A stretch of 54,273 nt of DNA from Roseibacillus sp. (GTDB lineage Bacteria > Verrucomicrobiota > Verrucomicrobiia > Verrucomicrobiales > Akkermansiaceae). Positions within the stretch are counted from its first letter, which is position 1, and each line of letters opens with the position of its first letter. The DNA lies in assembly GCA_029242545.1 (NCBI GenBank), contig JAQWTV010000113.1:1-54273 (forward strand). The letters run 5' to 3'. Shown one piece after another: positions 46,638-54,273 of the stretch. A program made the position numbers and the translations under genes. The notes under the pieces were generated by a model. That model was not told where the DNA came from and ran no database searches. It saw only the letters and a list, made by a program, of their open reading frames with translations.

Positions 46638-48428
46638 CTAGTTGACATAAATGAACTCATTCAACCCAAGAAGAAGGTGGCAGTAACTGACCAGCAGGCG
46701 ATCAGACTCTCCCGACAAAATCTCCCTCGCAAACTCTCGCTCCTCCTCATCCGGCAGCCGGGAGAGAAGAAGCAGGTAAGCATACTCAATCTGCTCCTCC
46801 TGGCCGCCCCCCGCCTCCTCCTTAACCCGTCTCGCCAACCGCTCTGACATATTCCAACCAAAGGGAGCATTTAATGCGAAGAGGGCACCTATCGAATCGG
46901 CCCCTGTAGCGCGCGCTCCCACGCTGCGACTCAGATCAGGAGGATCAAAAAGGCTTAAGGTCGGATGTTTTGCGGAGCGGTGGGCCTGCAGATAAATGGA
47001 CCGCCTCCAACTCGAAGGCCCGTCCCGCACCTCCGTCTTGTAGTTTCCAATCGATATACTTGGGCCAAACATCTCCCTGCGCAGGACTCCAGCAACCGAA
47101 AGAAGCTGGTCCCGAATGGCCTCTGCCTCGAGCCGCTGAGGCCTCCGATGCCATAAAAGCGCGTTGTCAGCATCTGTTTCTAGAAACTCAGGACCTGCTA
47201 CTGATGACTGGCGGTAAGTCGCACTGCTCACGATCATCCTATGAAGGGGCTTCAATTGCCAATTGCCCTCAATCAGGCTCCGGGCAAGAAAATCCAGCAG
47301 ACCAGGATGACTCGGCCGGGTCCCCAGATTCCCAAAATCATTAGGACTCTTTACCAGCCCCTGCCCGAAGTGGTGGTGCCAGAGGCGGTTCACAATGACC
47401 CGGGCCAGCAATTGTCCTGCCCCTTTCTCATGATCAGTAAGCCACTGACCCAGACCCTCTAGCTTTCCCTGCGACTCTCCCAGCCAGTAGCCTGCATCCT
47501 TTCTCATGAGGACCTGCAGGAACCCGGGAGACACCGCCTTTCCCGGGGAACGCCAACTTCCCTTCAACAGCACCCGAGGCTCCTTGACTACAAGATCGAT
47601 CTTCTTTCGAGAGGCCTTGGGCGCCTCACTGAACTGGTCGAAGTAGAATGCTGTAAACTGGTAATATTCCTCGGTGCTCATCGGATCAACCGGGTGATCA
47701 TGACATCGCGCACACCCGAAGGTAAATCCCAGGAAGGCCGTCCCGGTAGTAGCCACCATGTCATCCAGCCGATGGAACTGCTTATCATTGGGATCTGAAT
47801 TGTTCTGCAGCCTCGTACCAAGATGCATGAACTGCCTGAGTTCGGCGTAGCGCACCTTATCCGGCTCGTGCGAAGCCGGGGGCGCAAGGTGGTAGTGCAC
47901 GAATTTATCGAAGGGCAGATCCTCATTGAAGGCGCGGATCACCGCATCCCTGAACTTCCATGCGTTCCCGCGCACCTTGTCCTCATTCACGGTCAGCACT
48001 CCGTCACTCTCTCCAAAACGCACCACATCCAACCAGTGACGCCCCCACCGTTCTCCATAATGTGAACTCTTCAGAAGCTTCTCTACCAGATTCGCATAAG
48101 CCTCCTCTGACTGATCATCAACAAATTGACGAATGTCCGGAACAGAGGGGGGAAGACCAGTAAGACCAAGGCTCAAGCGTCTGATCAGGGTATAGCGATC
48201 CGCCTCTTCCCCAGTGGGATGGAGTCCCCTTTCAAACAACTTCGAGAGAATGAAGTTGTCCACTGGGTTTACTACCCAGCGATCCCCAGCCACCGCCGGA
48301 ACCGCTACCTGTTCAGGCAACGCCTGCATGCTCCAAAGATCACTCTCCCGTAGAGGAGAAGCTGACACCCCACAAAGAGACAATACCACTCCGCATAGAA
48401 TCCTCTGGCAATAGCGGTTTATCCTCAA
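46638..48428 (-). CDS. DUF1549/DUF1553 (PSD1) protein without N-terminal cytochrome domain
   Basis: Exported protein of the planctomycete/verrucomicrobial DUF1549-DUF1553 family, of unknown function. 596 residues, shorter than the 750-1000 of versions with an N-terminal PSCyt1 cytochrome and jelly-roll insertion. Signal peptide (1-24), DUF1549 with NPVDNFILSKL (54-64), LIRRLSLGLTGLPPS and HYGERWGRHWLDVVRF, and a CxxCH motif CARCHDH (239-245). The DUF1553 part has ARVIVNRLWHHHFGQGLV, GTRPSHPGLLDFLA and LLWHRRPQRLEAEAIRDQLL. It lies upstream of the DUF1501 gene with 7 bases between and downstream of the serine hydrolase (81 bases). Confidence 0.88.
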   Translation of the reverse strand: MRINRYCQRILCGVVLSLCGVSASPLRESDLWSMQALPEQVAVPAVAGDRWVVNPVDNFILSKLFERGLHPTGEEADRYTLIRRLSLGLTGLPPSVPDIRQFVDDQSEEAYANLVEKLLKSSHYGERWGRHWLDVVRFGESDGVLTVNEDKVRGNAWKFRDAVIRAFNEDLPFDKFVHYHLAPPASHEPDKVRYAELRQFMHLGTRLQNNSDPNDKQFHRLDDMVATTGTAFLGFTFGCARCHDHPVDPMSTEEYYQFTAFYFDQFSEAPKASRKKIDLVVKEPRVLLKGSWRSPGKAVSPGFLQVLMRKDAGYWLGESQGKLEGLGQWLTDHEKGAGQLLARVIVNRLWHHHFGQGLVKSPNDFGNLGTRPSHPGLLDFLARSLIEGNWQLKPLHRMIVSSATYRQSSVAGPEFLETDADNALLWHRRPQRLEAEAIRDQLLSVAGVLRREMFGPSISIGNYKTEVRDGPSSWRRSIYLQAHRSAKHPTLSLFDPPDLSRSVGARATGADSIGALFALNAPFGWNMSERLARRVKEEAGGGQEEQIEYAYLLLLSRLPDEEEREFAREILSGESDRLLVSYCHLLLGLNEFIYVN

Positions 48429-48509
48429 GACTTGGAAGGCTACCTTTTGCCAACAGCAATCGTCAATCGTCCCAACGGGTTGGATTCCGATGGATCTCCA
48501 GCCAGAGCG

Positions 48510-49670
48510 TTATTTCTCTTCTAGAGCAGCTTCGGCATGCTTCTTGAAAATATTCCAGGTCTTTGGCTTCGCCCCCCAGTTCTGGATCATGAACACAGCA
48601 TAGTGTCCCTTCCCACAGTCCACCCAGAATCGCGTCCCTGCTGCACCGCCCCATTCATAACGGCCCTGCTCGTTCACTCTTCCCCCGAGGCCATAGCTTT
48701 TCCCAATATCCTTGAGGTGATTCTTGAACATGAGATCTACAGTTCCCTCCTCTAGGATGCGCTGCCCGTTCAACTCACCTTTCCTTAAGAGCATTTCGCA
48801 GAACTTGGCATAATCTCCCGCGGTAGACATCAGCCCCTGCCCGCCCATCATTCGTGCAGGACGCCTCATCACTTCGTCGCGGCCCATAACCTTCCTCAAC
48901 CCTCCTGCATTCTTACGACTGTAAACGAGTGCCACCCGCGAACGATCCTCCGGATGCTTCACCCAGAACTCGGTGTCAGACATCTGCAACTTGTCGAAGA
49001 CTCTCTCTCGCATGATCAGATCAAGCGTCTTCCCCTCGATAGCCTCAAGGTATCGGCCCAGAATATCAATCGAGTAGCCATAGGCATAACGCTCTCCCGG
49101 ATGAAAGACGAGCGGACGCTTTGCCATGGACTTCGAGAAATTCTCCAGCGAAGCTCCCGGACCCATTGCCAGCTCACTTCGATCGTAGGTAAGCCCCGCA
49201 GAATGCGTCATCAGGTGACGCGGAGTGACAGGTCTCTTGGCCGCAACCTGCTTCTGGCCTTCGCGCACACGCACCGTCTTCCACTCCGGCAAATACTTGT
49301 GGATCGGATCATCCAGCTTGAACTTTCCCTCTTCCCAGAGCGCCATGGCAGTAACCGCGACGATAGGCTTGGTCATCGAATAGATTCGAAGCAGACTATC
49401 CTTTGACATGGGCTCCTCTTTATCCAGATCACGTTGTCCATGAGATTCGAAGTAGCCAATCTTACCTTTCCAGCCGATGAGGCCGATGAGGCCAGAAACC
49501 TGCTCTTCCCTCACTTCCTTCTCCATCGCTAGGTTAAGCTCCTTGAGAGCCTTTAGCCCGAGTCCAGCCTCCTGCACCTCCCTGGAAGGCACCCGCGGCT
49601 CCGCTCCGGGTGACATCACGCTGAAATACCCGGAGAGCAACGACAGCAACAGCATTGATGACCTCTTCAT
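48510..49670 (-). CDS. Exported serine hydrolase, beta-lactamase class C / EstB family
   Basis: Penicillin-binding-protein-like esterase (family S12 fold). 386 residues: signal peptide (1-23), active-site SMTK (98-101, S98 nucleophile, K101 general base), the second motif as YGYSIDILG (Y199), and GGAAGTRFW late in the protein in place of the KTG-type motif. The HLMTHSAGLTYD loop is typical of the EstB-like carboxylesterases. It is more likely an esterase than a beta-lactamase. It is the first gene of a minus-strand run that continues into the DUF1553 and DUF1501 genes. It diverges from the efflux operon with 197 bases between, in which no promoter was firmly recognised. Confidence 0.88.
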   Translation of the reverse strand: MKRSSMLLLSLLSGYFSVMSPGAEPRVPSREVQEAGLGLKALKELNLAMEKEVREEQVSGLIGLIGWKGKIGYFESHGQRDLDKEEPMSKDSLLRIYSMTKPIVAVTAMALWEEGKFKLDDPIHKYLPEWKTVRVREGQKQVAAKRPVTPRHLMTHSAGLTYDRSELAMGPGASLENFSKSMAKRPLVFHPGERYAYGYSIDILGRYLEAIEGKTLDLIMRERVFDKLQMSDTEFWVKHPEDRSRVALVYSRKNAGGLRKVMGRDEVMRRPARMMGGQGLMSTAGDYAKFCEMLLRKGELNGQRILEEGTVDLMFKNHLKDIGKSYGLGGRVNEQGRYEWGGAAGTRFWVDCGKGHYAVFMIQNWGAKPKTWNIFKKHAEAALEEK

Positions 49671-49867
49671 ATGACCCCCATCCAGCCAGATTCTTGCTGA
49701 CCCGGCAAGCCTCTCCCAATCCTGCGGAACAGAACCCCGCTCGACGCATTACTAAGTAGGGATGACATTCACCCACCGCGCGTTCATTTGCAGCCTTTAA
49801 ACAGCTTCCCCCCACGCCCCTTACCATTGCCGTATGGAGCAACCTGTAGTATCCCCCAGAGATCGCG

Positions 49868-51175
49868 ATGAACCCATCCGACTACCCATCCCGCCCAACC
49901 CACACTCCCGAGCCGATAGCCCGCAACAGGGCCTCAGGTATCGCGCTACGGATCATTCTGCCTGTCGCACTCCTGATTCTGGGGGTGATTGGTTACAACA
50001 AATTTTCCGTCGAGAAGCCCATAGAGGCGCCCCCTCGCCCCAAGGCTAAACCCATCGAAGCGCGGGTTCAGGAGCTCAAGCGGCAGGACTACCAAGTCCT
50101 CGTTCCCTCCCAGGGCAACATCAGGGCCCATAGCCTGGTCACCTTTACCGCTCAGGTCACTGGAAGATTACAGGCTATACATCCCTCCTTTGAAGATGGG
50201 GCCTTCTTCAGCAAGGGCGATATCATGTTGGAAATTGACCCGGTTGATTTCGAGGTCGCCCTCGTGTCCGCCCAGGCTCAGGTTGCCAGCGCTCAGCTGA
50301 ATCTCGATAAGGAAGAGGCCCTTGCCGAGCAGTCCCGTCTCGATTGGAAAGACCTTGGCTATAAGGACGAACCAAGCGCCCTTGTCCGACGCGAGCCACA
50401 ACTCAAAGCCGCCCGCCAGGGCCTTCTCCTGGCCGAGGCACAGGAGGCAAGCGCCTTGCGTAATCTCGAACGGACCAAGGTCGCAGCTCCCTTCGACGGC
50501 CGGGTTCTGAACCGCACGGTCGGGGTCGGTCAGACCATTGGGGCTGCCACTCCCCTTGGTGAGATCTTCGCCACTGATTACAGCGAAGTGAGACTTCCGG
50601 TGTCCACCCTTCGACTGGAAGATATCACCCTGCCGGAGGACACCAATGATCCTCCCCTCCCCGTCACCCTTAGGGATGGACTCAACGAAAAGGCAGCTAC
50701 CTCCTGGGAGGCCCGGATCCTTCGGACCGAAGGCGCGCTCGACGCCAACACCCTCGAACTCTTTGCCATCGCCCGGATCCAGGATCCCTTCGGCTTGAAG
50801 TCGGAGGCCACCCCCCTGCGTGTCGGCCAGCCGGTCACAGCTGCCATACCCGGAAAAACTCTTGAAGATGTCTTTGTCATTCCACGGGAGGCCGTCTCAC
50901 AACTAAGCCGCATCCGCATCGTCGATCCTGAGACCATGAAACTGGGAACTACCTATATCCGCCCTCTCCATTCCGACAAGGACCACATCGTCTTCAAGGG
51001 AGCCTCAATAGAGGACGGGGCACTCCTCGTACTCACCCGACTGGTCTATGCTCCCGATGGTGGGGAAGTGGTCGTGGTGGAGGATGACGCCGCTGAGGAC
51101 CTGGTCGAGTCCACAGAGAACGAATCAACTAAGGCGAACCCATCGACTAAAACTCCAGGGAAGTCCGCGAAATGA
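49868..51175 (+). CDS. RND efflux periplasmic adaptor (HlyD/AcrA family)
   Basis: Periplasmic membrane-fusion protein linking an RND permease to an outer-membrane channel. 435 residues: a cytoplasmic Pro-rich start, one membrane anchor at about 27-43, a barrel-sandwich half (LVTFTAQVTGRLQAIHPSFEDGAFFSKGD), an alpha-helical hairpin at about 135-200, the returning half (VAAPFDGRVLNRTVGVGQTIG), and beta-barrel domains. The stop overlaps the permease start by four bases (ATGA). The C-terminal 30 residues are acidic and low complexity. No outer-membrane channel gene is in the window. Confidence 0.92.
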   Translation: MNPSDYPSRPTHTPEPIARNRASGIALRIILPVALLILGVIGYNKFSVEKPIEAPPRPKAKPIEARVQELKRQDYQVLVPSQGNIRAHSLVTFTAQVTGRLQAIHPSFEDGAFFSKGDIMLEIDPVDFEVALVSAQAQVASAQLNLDKEEALAEQSRLDWKDLGYKDEPSALVRREPQLKAARQGLLLAEAQEASALRNLERTKVAAPFDGRVLNRTVGVGQTIGAATPLGEIFATDYSEVRLPVSTLRLEDITLPEDTNDPPLPVTLRDGLNEKAATSWEARILRTEGALDANTLELFAIARIQDPFGLKSEATPLRVGQPVTAAIPGKTLEDVFVIPREAVSQLSRIRIVDPETMKLGTTYIRPLHSDKDHIVFKGASIEDGALLVLTRLVYAPDGGEVVVVEDDAAEDLVESTENESTKANPSTKTPGKSAK

Positions 51176-54100
51176 TCTCCTGGTTCACCAAGAACAGTAT
51201 CGCCGCCAACCTCCTTATGGTAGGTATTCTACTGGGTGGGATTTATGTCGCGTTTTTCCGAATCACCCTGGAGATGGAGCCGGATCAGCAGTGGGGATCG
51301 GTCTATATTTCCAAAAGCTATCCCGGCGCCACCCCAACCGACGTTCAACGGGAGATCCTCGTTCCTGTAGAAAACGCACTCGAATCCCTCGATGGAGTCA
51401 AGCAACTCAACACCGATGCTCACCGGGGAGAAGCAAAGATTTACGTAGAAGCACGCAAGGGAACAGAACTGCGCGAATTGAAGGAGGATATCGACTCCCT
51501 CCTCAAAACTCTCAGGAACATTCCCGCCCCGAACGAACCTTTCCGCATCCGGATTCCCAGCAGGAGCGACTATAAATCCGTGATCTGGGTGGTTGTCACC
51601 GGCAACCTTCCCGAAGAGGAGCTGCACACTGCCGCCAAAAGGGTCCGTGATGACCTATTGGCCATCGACGGAATCAGCCGCATACGCGCTTTCCTCCCGC
51701 GAGATCACCGTATTGCCATCGAGCTCAACACTGAAAAACTTGAGGCTTACAACCTGACCCCGGATGCCGTGGCCAACGCTATCCGGCAATCCTCTATCGA
51801 CCTTCCTGCCGGGGCCATTGATGGACCCACCGGCCGACTCAACATCCGCACCCGCGGGCAGGCCTATAGCCTCGACGAATTCGCCTCGATCACGATTCGC
51901 TCCTCGAATGGCGCCCAGCTCACCCTCGGTGAGATCGCCTCGACTATTACCGATACCGACAACGAGGAGAAATTCATCTCGGAATACAACAGTCGACCTG
52001 CCGTGCGCATCGATGTGGGTCGCACCGGCAATGAAAACGCACTGGAGATTGCCCGTAAGGTCCGAGAATACGTTGCCAACTCCGGGGACCGTTTCCCGGA
52101 AGGCATCGTTCTTGGCACTCACTCCGACCGGGCCATCGGCCTCCAGTCCCGTCTCCAGACCATGGGGAGCTCCCTGCTTCAGGGTGCACTCCTTGTCATG
52201 ATCGTCCTTGGGCTCTTTCTGCGGCCCCAGCTCGCGTTCTGGGTAGTGGTGGGCATTCCCGTAAGCTTTGCCGGCGGGATAATCGTAATGCAACTCTTTG
52301 GGATATCAGCCAACATGATGAGTCTATTCGGATTCATCATCGTGATCGGAGTCGTGGTGGATGACGCCATCGTTACCGGGGAAAGCGTCTACACCCGTCT
52401 CCAAGGGGGCGCCAACCCGCTCGACGCCGCCATCGAGGGCACCAAGGCGGTCACCGTTCCTGTCACCTTCGGAATCCTTACCACCATAGTGGCCTTTCTC
52501 CCCCTTCTTTTCTTTGATGGCATGACGGGGAACTTCGCTCGCCAGATTCCCTTCGTTGTCGCTCCGGTCCTTCTGTTTTCCCTGGTGGAATCCAAACTCA
52601 TTCTTCCCGCCCACCTTAAGCATCTCAAACGCAGCAGTGAAAGGGTCCGCAGCCCCATCCGCAAGGTTCAGCGACTTGCCGCGACAGGACTGCAGACGTT
52701 CATAGACAAGGTCTATTCTCCCACCCTCAAACTCGTGGTCGTTCACCGGATTACCGCGATCGCTCTTTTCCTCTGCATGGGACTTCTCATGCTCGGCTAT
52801 TTCGCAGGAGGGCGACTCGGATACGTCTCCATCCCCTCGGTGGAGCGCCCCGAGTTAATGGCCACTCTGAAACTTCCTGAGCACGTCTCTATTGAAACTA
52901 CTCGCAAATATACCGACCGCATCACCGAGGCTGCTGAGAAAATGCGGGAGGAGTTCGTCGATCCTGAAAAGGGAGCCATCGTCACCAATCACTGGAGATT
53001 ACTAGGAACAGAGGCCCCATGGAGACCCTATAACAAAGCCCACTCCGTCACCTTTCTCGGACTTATCCCTCCCGGCCTACGCACCATACCGGGTCCCAGC
53101 AACGATGCCGTGATGGAACGCTGGCGGGACTTGATCGGCGAACTTCCAGAAAACGCCACCCTGAAAATCCGAAGCCAGAAGACGCGGGGCGAGGAGGGAG
53201 AAAAGGATGCCGATCCTCTTGAATTGGAGCTACGAGGACCCAATTCAAAAGCGAAACAGGACCTTGCCCGGCAGATTCAACGCCTCTTGCAGGGGTATGA
53301 GGGCATCGCCAATGCATGGGTCAACCAACAACGACCTCAAACCGAAGTGGAACTTAGTCTCACCTCGCGGGGGACCGAACTCGGGGTGACCCAGCAGGCC
53401 CTCGCCTATCAGGTGCGGAGAGCCTTCTATGGTGAAGAGGCCCAGCGCGTCCTGCGTGGCCACGATGAATATCGGGTCATGGTTCGCCTCCCTAAGAAGC
53501 AGCGCGAAACCTTCAATACACTGGAAAGAATGAAAATTCGAACCCCGGCTGGGGCAGAAGTTCCCCTCTTTACCGTGGCCGCCACAAAATTTGTTCAGGC
53601 ACCCACCTTCATCGAACGCAATGATAAGGCAGAGGTCACCCGCATCGGGGCGGAACCAAAGGATAAGAGCGTCGACCTTGTCCGCATTGCCAAATCATTA
53701 AAGCCTCGTGCAGACGAGCTTCTTCGAGATTACGAGGACCTCCACGTCGTCTTCACCGGAGCCGTGGCCGAGGCGGAGGAAACCAAGAAACGCCTTATGA
53801 TCGGCAGCATCGCCCTGATGTTTGCCCTCTTTGCTCTTCTTGCCATTCCGTTTCAATCAATCCTGCAACCACTCTACATTCTCGCTGTTGTCCCCTTCGG
53901 GGTGATCGGTGCACTTCTGGGCCACATCATCATGGACATCACCCCTTCCGACCTGTCCCTCTTTGGAATTCTCGCCATGGCTGGGGTAGTGGTAAACGAT
54001 TCTCTGGTTATGGTAGATGACATCAATCAACGGGTTCGCCGTGGCATTCCACTTCTTGACGCCGTGCAGCAATCCGGTTGCCGCCGCTTCCGCCCCATCT

Positions 54101-54273
54101 TCCTCACCTCAGTCACTACCTTCGTCGGATTGATGCCCCTCATGTTCGACAATTCGCTGCAGGCCCAGTTTCTGATCCCCATGGCCGTGTCCCTCGCCTA
54201 CGGAGTCCTTTTTGCCACGGGAATTACACTCTTTCTCATCCCCTGTGTTCTCCTTACCGCTAATGACCTTGGA
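51172..54273 (+). CDS. RND efflux permease (AcrB/MexB superfamily), 3' end cut by window
   Basis: Inner-membrane proton-driven exporter. 1034 codons are visible with no stop before the window edge. The start MISWFTKNSIAANLLMVGIL is typical. The first porter domain has LEMEPDQQWGSVYISKSYPGATP. The TM4 proton relay is VVVDDAIV with the two aspartates, and the DAAIEGTKAVTVPV segment follows. A second porter domain and a second membrane block (ILAMAGVVVNDSLVMVDDIN, near residue 945) precede the edge. ATG overlaps the adaptor's stop by four bases. Substrates cannot be predicted. Only the last part of the second membrane block is missing. Confidence 0.95.
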   Translation, partial: MISWFTKNSIAANLLMVGILLGGIYVAFFRITLEMEPDQQWGSVYISKSYPGATPTDVQREILVPVENALESLDGVKQLNTDAHRGEAKIYVEARKGTELRELKEDIDSLLKTLRNIPAPNEPFRIRIPSRSDYKSVIWVVVTGNLPEEELHTAAKRVRDDLLAIDGISRIRAFLPRDHRIAIELNTEKLEAYNLTPDAVANAIRQSSIDLPAGAIDGPTGRLNIRTRGQAYSLDEFASITIRSSNGAQLTLGEIASTITDTDNEEKFISEYNSRPAVRIDVGRTGNENALEIARKVREYVANSGDRFPEGIVLGTHSDRAIGLQSRLQTMGSSLLQGALLVMIVLGLFLRPQLAFWVVVGIPVSFAGGIIVMQLFGISANMMSLFGFIIVIGVVVDDAIVTGESVYTRLQGGANPLDAAIEGTKAVTVPVTFGILTTIVAFLPLLFFDGMTGNFARQIPFVVAPVLLFSLVESKLILPAHLKHLKRSSERVRSPIRKVQRLAATGLQTFIDKVYSPTLKLVVVHRITAIALFLCMGLLMLGYFAGGRLGYVSIPSVERPELMATLKLPEHVSIETTRKYTDRITEAAEKMREEFVDPEKGAIVTNHWRLLGTEAPWRPYNKAHSVTFLGLIPPGLRTIPGPSNDAVMERWRDLIGELPENATLKIRSQKTRGEEGEKDADPLELELRGPNSKAKQDLARQIQRLLQGYEGIANAWVNQQRPQTEVELSLTSRGTELGVTQQALAYQVRRAFYGEEAQRVLRGHDEYRVMVRLPKKQRETFNTLERMKIRTPAGAEVPLFTVAATKFVQAPTFIERNDKAEVTRIGAEPKDKSVDLVRIAKSLKPRADELLRDYEDLHVVFTGAVAEAEETKKRLMIGSIALMFALFALLAIPFQSILQPLYILAVVPFGVIGALLGHIIMDITPSDLSLFGILAMAGVVVNDSLVMVDDINQRVRRGIPLLDAVQQSGCRRFRPIFLTSVTTFVGLMPLMFDNSLQAQFLIPMAVSLAYGVLFATGITLFLIPCVLLTANDLG

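Overview
The window looks like a chromosomal segment of a member of the Verrucomicrobiota (PVC superphylum), probably a marine polysaccharide degrader. This rests on three things visible here. First, a set of secreted protein families concentrated in PVC bacteria: a PVC-type cytochrome c beta-propeller protein, a DUF1501 plus DUF1549/DUF1553 pair, ThuA proteins, sulfatases, FG-GAP/ASPIC proteins and a CotH/lamin-tail protein. Second, a GreA with a very long N-terminal extension, as known from Chlamydia. Third, moderately GC-rich coding throughout. No rRNA, tRNA, CRISPR array, insertion sequence or phage gene was seen, and the gene content looks like stable chromosome rather than a mobile island.

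The left part (1-16 kb) is mostly housekeeping. It holds a prepilin peptidase cut by the window edge, a CCA-adding/poly(A) polymerase-type nucleotidyltransferase, a two-half Lrp/AhbAB-like protein and a PhoB-PhoR two-component pair with a candidate Pho box in front. On the minus strand follows a run lolD - ilvE - mcsA - mcsB - clpC. Its last three genes form a complete protein-arginine-phosphorylation and ClpC module without ctsR. Then come ftsB, enolase, the long GreA and a possible small ORF ahead of greA.

The middle and right part (16-49 kb) is dominated by exported proteins. These are two FG-GAP/ASPIC proteins, two sulfatases, a PQQ-like propeller, a CotH/lamin-tail protein and a trypsin-like protease fused to PDZ and PA14 domains. 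Further on are a cytochrome c/NPCBM propeller protein, two ThuA proteins, a two-domain esterase, the DUF1501/DUF1553 pair and a serine hydrolase. Between them sit intracellular genes: an Asp/Glu racemase-like protein, a TIGR02206-type membrane protein, a short RNase R-like enzyme, a PPi-type phosphofructokinase and a conserved protein of unknown function. The right end (49.8-54.3 kb) is an RND efflux operon (adaptor plus permease) cut by the window edge.

The most noteworthy items are the McsA-McsB-ClpC operon with conserved phosphoarginine-binding positions outside the Firmicutes, the candidate Pho box, the AhbA/AhbB-like fusion, the protease-PDZ-PA14 fusion, the N-terminally short RNase R homologue, and the exported catabolic block at 38-49.7 kb. 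The last is the best candidate here for a poorly described system. All functions are read from motifs by eye; no database search was possible.
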